From MGML01 sp034416335 (lineage in GTDB: Bacteria; Chloroflexota; Dehalococcoidia; Dehalococcoidales; UBA2162), in assembly GCA_034416335.1 (NCBI GenBank), contig DAOULV010000018.1:124001-188000 (forward strand): a stretch of 64,000 nt of DNA, written 5' to 3'. Position 1 is the first letter of the stretch; the number at the start of each line of letters is the position of its first letter. A program made the translations under genes and the position numbers. Below, piece by piece: positions 36,393 through 44,501 of the stretch. The notes under the pieces are model-generated. The model was not told the origin of the DNA. It worked only from the letters and a program-made list of their open reading frames with translations, and did no database searches.

Positions 36393-37214
36393 ATGAAAGA
36401 TAAGATATTCGGGAGCTTCGAAGAAGCGGTGGCAGATATTTTCGACGGAGCCACGATAGCCTTTTCTACCTTCGGGACTGCCAGCCAGGCTTTGAACCTG
36501 TGGGAAGCACTGTACAACAGGGACGTCAAAGACCTGACTGTTGTCGGTAATATGGTAATGCCGGTCACGGAACCCGCAGAGGAAGAAAAACCCTTTGCTG
36601 CCTACGGTCCGAGCCACTGCCTGCTTCAGCCGGGAAAAATAAAAAAGATAATTACAGGTTTTACCAGTGCCGTTTATTCAGGCAGTGGTGACGACGGGAC
36701 AAACCCATTTAAAGAAGCTATAGAGAAAGTCGAAGTAGTACCGACGACATTTGGAGCTATCTGCACCAAACTGGAAGCAGCCGCCAGCGGTTACGGCGGG
36801 ATTCTTACGCCGGTAGGCGTCGGCACTTTTTTTGAAGAATATTACGATTCATATGTAATCGACGGGAAAAAATACCTTCTTGAAAAACCTCTCATACCCG
36901 ATTTCGGTTTTGTGAAAGCGTGGAAGGCGGACAAACTCGGAAACCTCGTGTACCGGAGACTGCAGAGACTTCACAATCCGCTGGTTGCCAGGGCTTCCAG
37001 GGTCACAATAGCGGAAGTCCTGGAGATAGTGGAACCGGGAGAAATAGACCCTGACCAGATACATACCCCCCAGCTTTACGTCGACCGGATAGTAAAGGTG
37101 CCGGAGGGAGGAAAAGGCACCCCGGAGTGGGATGAAATAATGAAGGAAAGAATGTTTGGTCCGGAGGGTTCCAGGCGTCAATCGAAACTGGCGACGTCGG
37201 GAAGGGGGTCATAA
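36393..37214 (+). CDS. family I CoA-transferase, subunit A
   Basis: A 273-residue alpha subunit of a family I (succinyl-CoA:3-oxoacid/glutaconate type) CoA-transferase: KIFGSFEEAVADIFDGATIAFSTFG, then KIKKIITGFTSAVYSG and a late DFGFVKAWKADKLGNLVYR. The ATG follows GGGAGGA. Its stop overlaps the start of the beta subunit (TAATG), so the subunits are made in step. The pair moves CoA between acyl groups; position after the radical-enzyme genes suggests activation of, or CoA recovery from, the pathway acid. Donor and acceptor are unknown. Confidence 0.88.
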   Translation: MKDKIFGSFEEAVADIFDGATIAFSTFGTASQALNLWEALYNRDVKDLTVVGNMVMPVTEPAEEEKPFAAYGPSHCLLQPGKIKKIITGFTSAVYSGSGDDGTNPFKEAIEKVEVVPTTFGAICTKLEAAASGYGGILTPVGVGTFFEEYYDSYVIDGKKYLLEKPLIPDFGFVKAWKADKLGNLVYRRLQRLHNPLVARASRVTIAEVLEIVEPGEIDPDQIHTPQLYVDRIVKVPEGGKGTPEWDEIMKERMFGPEGSRRQSKLATSGRGS

Positions 37215-37948
37215 TGGACGATAGACGGGATAAGCTTGTTGAGAGATACCGGACGGAAAAGCTCGATATGGAAACCATAGCGATGCGGATTGCTAAAGAA
37301 TTTAAGGATGGGGATATTGTGAATCTCGGCAGGGGTATACCCGGACTTGTCGGTAACTATGTGCCTGCCGGAGTCGATATATTCTGGCACGGAGAGAATG
37401 GAATCCTGGGTTACGGTACGGCGTACTCGATCGATGAATGGGAGGAGATGGATATGGCGGTACATAACTCGTCGATACAGCAGGTCAGGGAGCGCCCCGG
37501 AATGGCAATCTTCGATTTCGGCGAGGCTTTCGGAATGCTGAGAGGGCATCACATCGACACCGGTGTTCTCGGGGGGTTCCAGGTCTCGGAACACGGCGAT
37601 TTCGCCAACTGGTCGTTTGAATACCCGCCGTTAAACTCGGGTATAGGGATAGGCGGTTCATTCGAGCTGACGGTAGGCCCGAAACGCTGTATAGCCGCCA
37701 TCACGCATCTGGACAAGTACGGAAACTCAAAAGTGGTGAAAGAGCTTTCTATGCCCCTCACCGGGGCACCGCAGCAGGTCGACCTGATAGTAACGGACCT
37801 GGCTGTCATCGAGGTAAAAGGAGAAAAGGGAAAGAAAGAAGGTCTTGTTTTGAAAGAGGTCGCACCGGGCTGGACGACCGATGAGGTCCAGATACTGACT
37901 GAGGCAAGCCTTGAAGTAGCTCAGGACGTTAAGGTCTACGAATTATAA
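37214..37948 (+). CDS. family I CoA-transferase, subunit B
   Basis: A 244-residue beta subunit. VNLGRGIPGLVGNY and WHGENGILGYG hold the expected catalytic Glu (the ENG motif), and the C-terminal VIEVKGEKGKKEGLVLKEVAPGW is typical of SCOT-like B subunits. It overlaps the alpha-subunit gene by one base. It ends the plus-strand run that began at 28450; a long repeat-rich spacer follows. Together with the alpha subunit it should form a cytoplasmic acyl-CoA transferase. Confidence 0.9.
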   Translation: MDDRRDKLVERYRTEKLDMETIAMRIAKEFKDGDIVNLGRGIPGLVGNYVPAGVDIFWHGENGILGYGTAYSIDEWEEMDMAVHNSSIQQVRERPGMAIFDFGEAFGMLRGHHIDTGVLGGFQVSEHGDFANWSFEYPPLNSGIGIGGSFELTVGPKRCIAAITHLDKYGNSKVVKELSMPLTGAPQQVDLIVTDLAVIEVKGEKGKKEGLVLKEVAPGWTTDEVQILTEASLEVAQDVKVYEL

Positions 37949-37969
37949 ACTCCGGAATCTATTATTACA

Positions 37970-38101
37970 CCTCCGCAATACCGCGTAATGTTGAGAGGCG
38001 GAGATTTCCCTGCACTTTTCGATAGCAAATTATATTTAAGGTTTTCTGGATTCCCGCTCAACAGATTTTTAAACATAAATAAAGGAAGGGCGGGAATGAC
38101 A
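37970..38101 (+). repeat. dispersed repeat family B, copy 1
   Basis: From CCTCCGCAATACC to GGGCGGGAATGACA, this segment matches 63083-63220 in the same orientation with scattered differences. Its second half is a hairpin (ATTCCCGC ... GCGGGAAT). Confidence 0.75.
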
Positions 38102-38231
38102 TGCTTTTTGTTTCCTCTCCCTTGAGGGGAGAGGATTAAGGTGAGGGTGAAAACTGGATTTCTATCACCCTCATCCTGACCTTCCCCCATCAAGGGGGAA
38201 GGGACTGTTTGTAGAACTGGCTTCAGACAGT
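38093..38231 (-). repeat. dispersed repeat family A, copy 2 (inverted)
   Basis: The reverse complement of 22184-22294, with an added CCCCCTTGATGGGGG hairpin. It overlaps the end of repeat B by the shared GGAATGAC, so this locus is a composite of two elements. Confidence 0.75.
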
Positions 38232-38262
38232 ATTATTGGTACAGCGTACCGGTATTTATATA

Positions 38263-38384
38263 GATTGCCACACCTCGGCTGTCGACGCCGAGGTTCGCAA
38301 TGACAAAAAGAGGTTCACCTGTAGACGCCGAGGTTCGCAATGACGGCGAGTGGTTCGCCTGTTATATCGAGGACTCGCAATGAC
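38263..38384 (+). repeat. TCGCAATGAC repeat units (family C)
   Basis: Three copies of TTCGCAATGAC or CTCGCAATGAC with short GC-rich hairpins between them (CCTCGGC/GCCGAGG at 38273-38293). The same terminal motif appears at 54613-54720. Confidence 0.7.
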
Positions 38385-38541
38385 AGTTAGACCAGCCGGA
38401 AGCAAACAAAACCCGACGGAAGCCGACTTGTAAAGTCCGGACATAAACTATAGAATAAGAACCCGCCGAATAAGGCGAATAGAGCTTAAACAACCGCTTC
38501 TATTCATTTTCATACCTGAGATTGAAACAGGAGGTTCAGGA

Positions 38542-39771
38542 ATGTATCTCACCGACGAAGAAAAGAGGATGTACCAGGGTGAATACGGTCCGGGTACTCA
38601 AAAGGCTATTACGATGCTTATCGAGTACGGTGAGGTCTTCGGCGCCGGGAGGATGGTCAAGGTGCATAATGCCCATACCGGAATCGGCGGCGGTAAATGG
38701 CTGGAGGAAATGCTTGAAGGTGTCGAACATCTCAGGGCATTCACCACGACACATGCCGGTATGGCCGGTGCCGCCGGCAGAGCGCTGGGACTGAAAGAAG
38801 AATTCTGCCGGCAGCAGGAAGAAGACCAGAAAAAGACCCTGGAGATGTGCATTCCCAGGGGTTTTATCCCGGCGATGTCCTGCGCTCCTTACATGGTAGG
38901 GAACGTACCGACAGCCGGCAGGGCTTTTTCCTGGCCCGGTTCGCAGGGGATTATCGTGGCTAATTCGATGTTCGGTGCCAGGGGCAACCGCGATGCGATG
39001 CCGGCTTCGATGTCGAGCGCGATTACCGGTGTTACTCCGGATATGCTGCTGATGCAGAAGGAGAACAGGTACGCGCAGGTTCACTTCAAACTCGAAGGCC
39101 TGGACATGGAGAATTTCACGGAAGCCGACTACGGGGCAGTCGGGTATTATATCGGCAGCGCCGCCGGTACGAAAAACGTGGTCGTGGAGGGTGTACCCGC
39201 GAACGTCTCTTTCGACATGATGAAATTCTTTATGTCCCCCCAGCCTGTTTCGGGGGCGGTGACGATATGCCACGTAGTGGGTGTAACTCCCGAAGCACCC
39301 ACTCTGGAAGAAGCCCTGGGTAACAGAAAGCCGGAAGAAAGCGTCAAAATAGGGTGGAAAGAATACCGAGAAGGATGGGAAGGCCTGCATTCGGCGAAGA
39401 CGGACAACGTGGAGATAGTGTTCTTCGGCTGTCCCCACCTTAATATTGCCGAAATCGAAAAAGTCGCCCGTCTGCTGGAAGGTCAAAAACTCGCCGGCGG
39501 TGTCAGGCTTTTTATCGCTACTTCGGAGCAGGTATACGTCCTCGCCGAAAGCATGGGATATATCGGAACCATAGAAAAAGCCGGCGGAGTGGTGGTCAGC
39601 GGCATCTGTATCCAAGGATTTCCCTATCCCATGCTGAAAGAGCCGGCGAATACGGCGGCGACGAATTCCGCCCGGGCAGCTTCCTACCAGATAAGGCGGG
39701 GAGTCAACGTCCAGTACGGCAGCACCGAAGACTGCGTAAACGCAGCGTTAACCGGAAAGTGGGGGAGGTAA
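38542..39771 (+). CDS. aconitase X, large (catalytic) subunit
   Basis: A 409-residue AcnX catalytic-domain protein (YLTDEEKRMYQGEYGPGTQKAITMLIEYG at the start; FTTTHAGMAGAAGR; SCAPYMVGN; SGICIQGFPYP and TNSARAASYQI near the end). It is paired with a separate small subunit five bases downstream. Known AcnX proteins are dehydratases: cis-3-hydroxy-L-proline dehydratase in bacteria and mevalonate-5-phosphate dehydratase in archaea. Which reaction applies here is open. ACAGGAGG precedes the ATG. The long antisense frame over this gene is a shadow. Confidence 0.9.
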   Translation: MYLTDEEKRMYQGEYGPGTQKAITMLIEYGEVFGAGRMVKVHNAHTGIGGGKWLEEMLEGVEHLRAFTTTHAGMAGAAGRALGLKEEFCRQQEEDQKKTLEMCIPRGFIPAMSCAPYMVGNVPTAGRAFSWPGSQGIIVANSMFGARGNRDAMPASMSSAITGVTPDMLLMQKENRYAQVHFKLEGLDMENFTEADYGAVGYYIGSAAGTKNVVVEGVPANVSFDMMKFFMSPQPVSGAVTICHVVGVTPEAPTLEEALGNRKPEESVKIGWKEYREGWEGLHSAKTDNVEIVFFGCPHLNIAEIEKVARLLEGQKLAGGVRLFIATSEQVYVLAESMGYIGTIEKAGGVVVSGICIQGFPYPMLKEPANTAATNSARAASYQIRRGVNVQYGSTEDCVNAALTGKWGR

Positions 39772-39775
39772 CAAA

Positions 39776-40183
39776 ATGATTCTAAAAGGTGAAACGGTTA
39801 AAAAAGGGACCGTCGAGGGGGAGGCGATTGTCTCTCAACTGCCGTTCTCCTTCCTCGGCGACCTGAATCCGGCGACCGGAGAGGTTGTCCCGGAAGGGCA
39901 CGACCTCCAGGGGCAGAGTATCGCCGGAAAGATATTCGTTTTCGAGACCGGGAAAGGCTCCACGGTGGGACCTAACGTTGCCTACCAGGCAAAGCAGCTC
40001 GGCAACACCCCGGCGGGTATGATCTGCGTGGAAGTCGAACCGGTGATGGCGATGGTGGCGATAATGAACGATATCCCGATGGTGCATAAACTGGATGAAA
40101 ACCCTCTGAACGCCATTTCAACGGGCGATTACATCAAGATGAATGCCACCGAAGGAACGGTGGAAGTAACCAAAAAAGAATAA
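39776..40183 (+). CDS. aconitase X, small (swivel) subunit
   Basis: A 135-residue swivelling-domain protein of the AcnX small-subunit family (DUF126): GEAIVSQLPFSFLGDLNP, then FETGKGSTVGPNVAYQ with the conserved Ser, and a C-terminal IPMVHKLDENPLNAISTGDYI. It starts five bases after the large subunit, using GGGAGG inside that gene's end. It is followed by a toxin-antitoxin pair and then by a second, diverged copy of its own last ~55 codons at 41022-41192. Confidence 0.9.
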   Translation: MILKGETVKKGTVEGEAIVSQLPFSFLGDLNPATGEVVPEGHDLQGQSIAGKIFVFETGKGSTVGPNVAYQAKQLGNTPAGMICVEVEPVMAMVAIMNDIPMVHKLDENPLNAISTGDYIKMNATEGTVEVTKKE

Positions 40184-40254
40184 GTAGTTTACAGGAAGGA
40201 CGGAATAAAGTACGGGTAGCTTATTTCAGTTGAGAAGTGTAATATCATAACACG

Positions 40255-40602
40255 ATGAACTGGCAGCCGGTATTTTATATGGATAATAAAGGGAATGAGC
40301 CTGTAAAAGACTTCATTCTGGCACAGCCAGATAGGACGATAGCTGAGATACTGCACGTTCTCAAGCTCCTGAGAGAATTTAATGTCAAACTTGGTATGCC
40401 GTATGTTAAAAAGATAGACAAATCCGGCCTTCGAGAATTGAGAATAAAACACGGCTCCGATCTATACCGGATATTTTTCTTTGCCTACACTAAAAACAGA
40501 TTAGTACTGTTGCACGCAATTATAAAAAAGGGAGTTAAAACACCTGAGAGTGACAGGAAATTAGCAGTCAGCAGGATGCTGGATTTTAAATCCCACAATT
40601 GA
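40255..40602 (+). CDS. higB: RelE/HigB-type toxin (Gp49-like family)
   Basis: A 115-residue protein of the phage-derived Gp49-like/HigB toxin family: LRELRIKHGSDLYRIFFFAYTKNRLVLLHAIIKKGVKTP is the family core with its basic residues. The gene precedes a HigA-type antitoxin, the reversed order typical of higBA. Expected role: ribosome-dependent mRNA cleavage, blocked by HigA. It sits between the aconitase X operon and a duplicated fragment of its last gene. AGAAG is only a weak ribosome site for the ATG. Confidence 0.88.
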   Translation: MNWQPVFYMDNKGNEPVKDFILAQPDRTIAEILHVLKLLREFNVKLGMPYVKKIDKSGLRELRIKHGSDLYRIFFFAYTKNRLVLLHAIIKKGVKTPESDRKLAVSRMLDFKSHN

Positions 40603-40627
40603 CAATATAACATATATGTTATATCAT
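40599..40627 (+). promoter_or_regulatory. promoter and palindromic operator of the antitoxin gene
   Basis: TTGACA at 40599-40604 and TATCAT at 40622-40627 are spaced by 17 bases. The spacer is almost wholly a perfect 20-bp palindrome (40605-40624, ATATAACATA and its mirror). This is the layout of an autoregulated antitoxin promoter, letting HigA rise independently of the toxin. Confidence 0.65.
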
Positions 40628-40661
40628 AATCGGAGATATAGATAGACAGGCAGGCGGAAAC

Positions 40662-41000
40662 ATGGAAAACAAAAAAGTAACAAACTATGATGAATTTGAA
40701 GCCGGATTATTGAAAAAACCGGAGATACGCAAGGAATATGACGCTCTGAAACCCAAGTATGACATGATAAAAAGCCTGATAGAGCGACGGAACAAACTGG
40801 GTATCACCCAGACCGAGCTTGCCAGGATTATCGGATCTAAACAACCGGCAATATCCAGACTGGAGAAAGGCGATCACAATACCACGCTGAGCACCTTTTT
40901 CAAAGTGGCTGATGCTCTGGATTTAGACATTTCGTTCAGGGCACGGGAAAAGATGAGCAGTTCGGAACGAAGATTACCATCGGAAATAAAGAAATCCTGA
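40662..41000 (+). CDS. higA: HigA-type XRE antitoxin
   Basis: A 112-residue protein with a helix-turn-helix of the XRE family (LGITQTELARIIGSKQPAISRLEKGDHNTTLSTFFKVADALDLDI) in its second half. It follows the HigB-type toxin by 59 bases, which hold its own promoter and palindrome. It should bind that operator and neutralise the toxin. The N-terminal half (NYDEFEAGLLKKPEIRKEYDALKPKY) is typical of HigA antitoxins. Confidence 0.9.
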   Translation: MENKKVTNYDEFEAGLLKKPEIRKEYDALKPKYDMIKSLIERRNKLGITQTELARIIGSKQPAISRLEKGDHNTTLSTFFKVADALDLDISFRAREKMSSSERRLPSEIKKS

Positions 41001-41021
41001 ATTATCGTGAATAGATGAAAG

Positions 41022-41192
41022 GCAGGTATGATATGTGTTGAAGTCGAGCCGGTGATGGCGATGGTGGCGATAATGAACGATATCCCGATGGTGCACAGGC
41101 TGGACAATAATCCGCTGGACACCATCTCAACAGGCGATTATATCAAAATGAATGCCACCGAAGGAACGGTGGAAGTAATTAAAAAGGAATAA
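41022..41192 (+). pseudogene. duplicated 3' fragment of the aconitase X small-subunit gene
   Basis: This stretch encodes AGMICVEVEPVMAMVAIMND, then IPMVHRLDNNPLDTISTGDY to a stop at 41190-41192, the last ~55 codons of the 39776 gene, with nucleotide changes mostly at third positions. No start or ribosome site for a full protein exists. Together with the intact gene it brackets the higBA pair. It may be a leftover of a tandem duplication or the mark of an insertion at the gene's 3' end. Confidence 0.85.
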
Positions 41193-41512
41193 TTCTTTAC
41201 GAAAAGGGTGAACTCAAATCACCTTGACTAGGAGGAGCTAAAAGGATGGGTATGTGCACCCGTCCTTTTTGTTTACGTTATGGCGGGTAGCGGATCGATG
41301 CGTGTTTCAAGTGGCGAACGGCACTAATAGTGTAAAAAGAAAGGTTATACTTATATTGAGAAATAACCCTGGTAATGTGAAAATATCCTATATAGTTTAT
41401 TCCCTCTTTAATATTCTTAATGTTAGCTAGAGTTTAGGGTTGTGACCAAATGAAATTAGTTATATGATATTTGCACTATTAAGAAAAGATTATTGTATTA
41501 GGTGGTAGTGAT
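41193..41512. other. spacer at the edge of the AT-rich island
   Basis: About 320 bases without a gene. It has a rho-independent terminator at 41240-41270; after about 41340 the base composition turns distinctly AT-rich and stays so to about 43600. A promoter for the ATPase gene must lie here, but I cannot fix it. Confidence 0.55.
41240..41270 (+). terminator. rho-independent terminator
   Basis: AAAGGA-T-GGGT pairs with ACCC-G-TCCTTT around ATGTGC and runs into a T-tract. It would end transcripts from the aconitase X/higBA region. Confidence 0.8.
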
Positions 41513-42667
41513 ATGTTCATAGAATCTATTAAATATGCTCAATGGCAGGACACAGAAAATGAATGGAGTATTAATGGGTGTACATTACGTCAAATTAACC
41601 TTATTGTTGGTAAAAATTCTAGTGGTAAGACAAAAACTTTAAATGTTATAGGAAATTTAGGAAGGTTAATATCGGGCGAAGTAAAACCTTTTAGTTCTGC
41701 TAACTATGAACAAGTAAAGTTTAAAAAAGGTAAGAGATCATATACATACTCTCTCCAGTGTGAAGAATCGAAAGTAGTGAGTGAGAGAGTGAAGATAGGG
41801 TCAAAGGTAATGATGGTGAGAGAGAAAGGTGGGAGTGGTAAAATCCGATTTGAAGAAGAGGATAGAAAGATAAGATTTCAAACTCCAGATACTGAGGTAG
41901 GAATTTTTGCTAGAAGAGATGCAATACAACACCCATTTTTAGAGGAATTTTTCGAGTGGGGAAATTCGATAAGGCATTATTATTTCGGGAAAGACTTAGG
42001 CCAAACAAGTTTTGCAGTATTCCAAAAATCCGAAGATGACAACATAAAAAAAATAGCAAATCCGAAAGATACTCAGCAGATCGTGCCTATAGTAAAACAA
42101 GGGCTAGATGATTTTTCGGGGATATACGAAAAAAGAATTATAAAAGACATGGCGGAGATTGGTTATGACATTTCTGGTATAGAGGTGGTTCCTCAGAGAA
42201 AGATATCTGTAGCTGGCAATCCCCCGTTATCAACTGGTGAGGTCTCTGGAATAAGAATCACAGAAAAAGATTTGCAATGTGGGATAGACCAATTAGAAAT
42301 TTCGCAGGGAATGTTTAGAGCAATGTCTTTAATAGCCCAGATTGCTTATTCTGAGTTATTAGGAAATCCTTTATGTATATTAATAGATGATATTGGGGAA
42401 GGTTTAGATTTTGAACGTTCGACGGCACTAATAAAATTACTGATACGAAGGGCGAAACAGACATCTACACAATTGATAATGACGACAAATGATAGGTTTG
42501 TTATGAATAATGTACCTCTTGATTATTGGTCTATAGCTGATAGGATTGGGAATAAGGTACATTTTCTAAATCAAAATAACGCGAAAGAAATATTTGAGTC
42601 ATTTGCATTAACTGGATTGAATAATTTTGATCTCTTTTCTTCGGGTTATTTCCTTGAAGGGAAATAG
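41513..42667 (+). CDS. AAA-family ATPase of a probable two-gene defence cassette
   Basis: A 384-residue ABC/SMC-like AAA ATPase: Walker A GKNSSGKT at about residue 34, a short middle domain, a signature-like region (GIDQLEISQGMFRAMSLIAQ), Walker B CILIDDIGEGLD and a following QLIMTTNDRF. It resembles the ATPases of OLD/PARIS/AbiL-type systems. It is AT-rich compared with all neighbours, with A/T-ending codons, so it is probably acquired. The partner gene starts six bases downstream. No transmembrane part. A defence role is inferred from the pairing and composition. Confidence 0.85.
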   Translation: MFIESIKYAQWQDTENEWSINGCTLRQINLIVGKNSSGKTKTLNVIGNLGRLISGEVKPFSSANYEQVKFKKGKRSYTYSLQCEESKVVSERVKIGSKVMMVREKGGSGKIRFEEEDRKIRFQTPDTEVGIFARRDAIQHPFLEEFFEWGNSIRHYYFGKDLGQTSFAVFQKSEDDNIKKIANPKDTQQIVPIVKQGLDDFSGIYEKRIIKDMAEIGYDISGIEVVPQRKISVAGNPPLSTGEVSGIRITEKDLQCGIDQLEISQGMFRAMSLIAQIAYSELLGNPLCILIDDIGEGLDFERSTALIKLLIRRAKQTSTQLIMTTNDRFVMNNVPLDYWSIADRIGNKVHFLNQNNAKEIFESFALTGLNNFDLFSSGYFLEGK

Positions 42668-42672
42668 TAGGG

Positions 42673-43425
42673 TTGAGGAAAATAGCCATATTCACAGAAG
42701 GTCTAACAGAGTTAATTCTTATAAAAAATATATTAACAAAACTAGTTGATAACTCAAAACTGGAATTGAGGTGTGTCCAATTAGTTGCTGGTAATCAAAG
42801 AGGGCAATATTACTATCACACCTCACCTTACCCGGAAATTTCTATATTGATTTTAAACGTACAAGGTGACGAAGGAATCGTTAGCTCTATTAGAGACAGA
42901 GAAAAAAACATGTTAGGGAGTAACGGGTACGATAAAATAATAGGGATAAGAGATTTATATTGTCGAATTTATCGAGAAAAATCAGCTACGAAGATAGATG
43001 TCGATGTATCAAAAATGATAATGGACGGTGTAGAAAGTATTATAAACTCGATGGAATATGCATCAAAAATAGAAGTAATATTCGCAATAATGGAGATAGA
43101 GGCTTGGATATTAGCGATGCCGGATTTATTACATAAAATTAACAATATATTAACGAACGAATATATTATTGACAAACTTGGAATTAACCTTCATGAAATT
43201 GACCCACAGAAGGAGATATATAAACCTTCGGATGTGCTTAGAAATATACTTTCATTGTGTGGATTTGAATATAAAAAAAGGATGCGTGATGTCGAAGCTA
43301 TAACTAGTGGTATATCTTATGAAGATATTAGTATGGTTATAAATTCAGGGAAATGTGAGAGGTTTTCGTATTTTTATGATAATATTTTCAATTTATGCAA
43401 AGATTATATATATTCTGAATACTGA
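42673..43425 (+). CDS. DUF4276/Toprim-like partner of the AAA ATPase
   Basis: A 250-residue protein from a TTG start. It opens IAIFTEGLTELILIKNIL, the EGxTE motif of Toprim-type nucleases such as DUF4276, RloB and DUF4435, and has a later IGIRDLYCR acidic position and a central IMEIEAWILAMPDL. That combination is closest to DUF4276 by eye. Pairs of AAA ATPase plus Toprim protein trigger abortive infection in systems such as PARIS. Here the fit is structural inference only. It is the last gene of the AT-rich block; a hairpin terminator follows. Confidence 0.75.
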   Translation: MRKIAIFTEGLTELILIKNILTKLVDNSKLELRCVQLVAGNQRGQYYYHTSPYPEISILILNVQGDEGIVSSIRDREKNMLGSNGYDKIIGIRDLYCRIYREKSATKIDVDVSKMIMDGVESIINSMEYASKIEVIFAIMEIEAWILAMPDLLHKINNILTNEYIIDKLGINLHEIDPQKEIYKPSDVLRNILSLCGFEYKKRMRDVEAITSGISYEDISMVINSGKCERFSYFYDNIFNLCKDYIYSEY

Positions 43426-43488
43426 TATAATATATAAATTTATTTAGACAAAGCAAACAATCAGCCTCCAGTTTTCTACTTACGATAC

Positions 43489-43523
43489 GGGGAGAGTATT
43501 CATACTCTTACCCTCTCTTTTTT
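43489..43523 (+). terminator. probable terminator of the ATPase/Toprim pair
   Basis: AGAGTA (43493-43498) pairs with TACTCT (43503-43508) and a CCCTCTC then T-tract follows, allowing an extended alternative stem with GGGGAGAG. Ends the AT-rich unit. Confidence 0.5.
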
Positions 43524-43532
43524 GTAAAAACC

Positions 43533-43561
43533 TTGACATATCGGTCCTATATGTTTATTAT
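43533..43561 (+). promoter_or_regulatory. candidate promoter of the PaaX/bam region with embedded dyad
   Basis: TTGACA at 43533-43538 and TATTAT at 43556-43561, separated by 17 bases. ACATA...TATGT half-sites (43537-43554) form an interrupted dyad over the spacer, a plausible site for autoregulation by PaaX. Confidence 0.5.
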
Positions 43562-43595
43562 TTATGCAACGTAATAAAAACGGAATACGAAAAAT

Positions 43596-44453
43596 ATGAC
43601 ATATAAGACGGTGAATTCACGTAAACGGGTTATCCGCCCCCAGTCGGCGATGCTGACTCTCTACGGCGACTATCTCCTCGACCGCAGGGAGGAGATAGGC
43701 ATCGGCAGCCTGATTACTCTCTTCAGTAATTTCGGTCTCTCCCCGCAGGCTGTAAGGTCGGCTGTTTCCCGTATGTGCCACTCCGGTATTCTGAAGGTGC
43801 GCAGTAACGGTCGCAAGAGCTACTATTCGCTGACTCCCGGGGGGCATAACCTGCTGAGTACAGGCGCCCAGCGTATCTTCGTCAGGAAAGACACTAGCTG
43901 GGACGGGACGTGGAATATCGTTACCTATACCATTCCCGAAGAAGACCGGAAACTGAGGGATACCCTGCGCCGGGAACTCATCTGGATGGGGTACGGAGCG
44001 CTGTCGGGAGCTACCATGATTTCCCCTTATGACCTGACAGGTGAAGTAACGGAACTGGCGGAGCGCCTGGGAGTGGTCGAACGTATCCAGATATTCCAGG
44101 CCAGGCAGCAGGGACCGGTCGACTCCAAAAAGATTGTGTCGTCCTGCTGGGACCTGGACAAAATACACGAAATGTACTCGGTATTTCTGGATAAATACCA
44201 GCCCAGGTATGAAGACTGGGTGAAAAAAATCGAGAATAACGGAGATGTCGAGCCCGGCGATTACTTCGTTGAGAGATTTCTCCTGATTCACGAATACCGG
44301 AAACTGCCGTTTTACGACCCCGATCTGCCGGAAGAACTGCTGCCCGAAGACTGGCTGCGGCCGAAAGCGGCAGCATTGTTCCAGGAATTTCACGATTTAC
44401 TGACCGATGAAGCCACCGCGTATTTCAACTCGGTGGTAGAAGCCTATTCTTAA
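43596..44453 (+). CDS. paaX: PaaX-family transcriptional regulator
   Basis: A 285-residue PaaX-type repressor: an N-terminal winged helix (SLITLFSNFGLSPQAVRSAVSRMCHSGIL, SYYSLTPGGHNLL), a central domain (WDGTWNIVTYTIPEEDRKLRDTLRRELIWMGYGAL) and a C-terminal PaaX domain (ERFLLIHEYRKLPFYDPDLPEELLP). Known members are lifted from DNA by phenylacetyl-CoA or related aryl-CoA thioesters. Its position 49 bases upstream of the bamB-like gene suggests that an aryl-CoA ligand induces the reductase operon. The ATG lies about 34 bases after a sigma-70-like promoter. Confidence 0.92.
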   Translation: MTYKTVNSRKRVIRPQSAMLTLYGDYLLDRREEIGIGSLITLFSNFGLSPQAVRSAVSRMCHSGILKVRSNGRKSYYSLTPGGHNLLSTGAQRIFVRKDTSWDGTWNIVTYTIPEEDRKLRDTLRRELIWMGYGALSGATMISPYDLTGEVTELAERLGVVERIQIFQARQQGPVDSKKIVSSCWDLDKIHEMYSVFLDKYQPRYEDWVKKIENNGDVEPGDYFVERFLLIHEYRKLPFYDPDLPEELLPEDWLRPKAAALFQEFHDLLTDEATAYFNSVVEAYS

Positions 44454-44501
44454 TATCAAATAAAGGGAATCTTGAGAGAGCTACAGGCTTAAGAAAGAAG
44501 A

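Larger units (their letters stand above)
37949..38541. other. repeat-rich intergenic region, no gene
   Basis: About 590 bases without a gene. It is made almost wholly of dispersed repeats: family B (37970-38101), family A in reverse (38093-38231) and TCGCAATGAC-type units (38263-38384). A short unique stretch leads to the ribosome site of the aconitase X gene. Confidence 0.7.
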
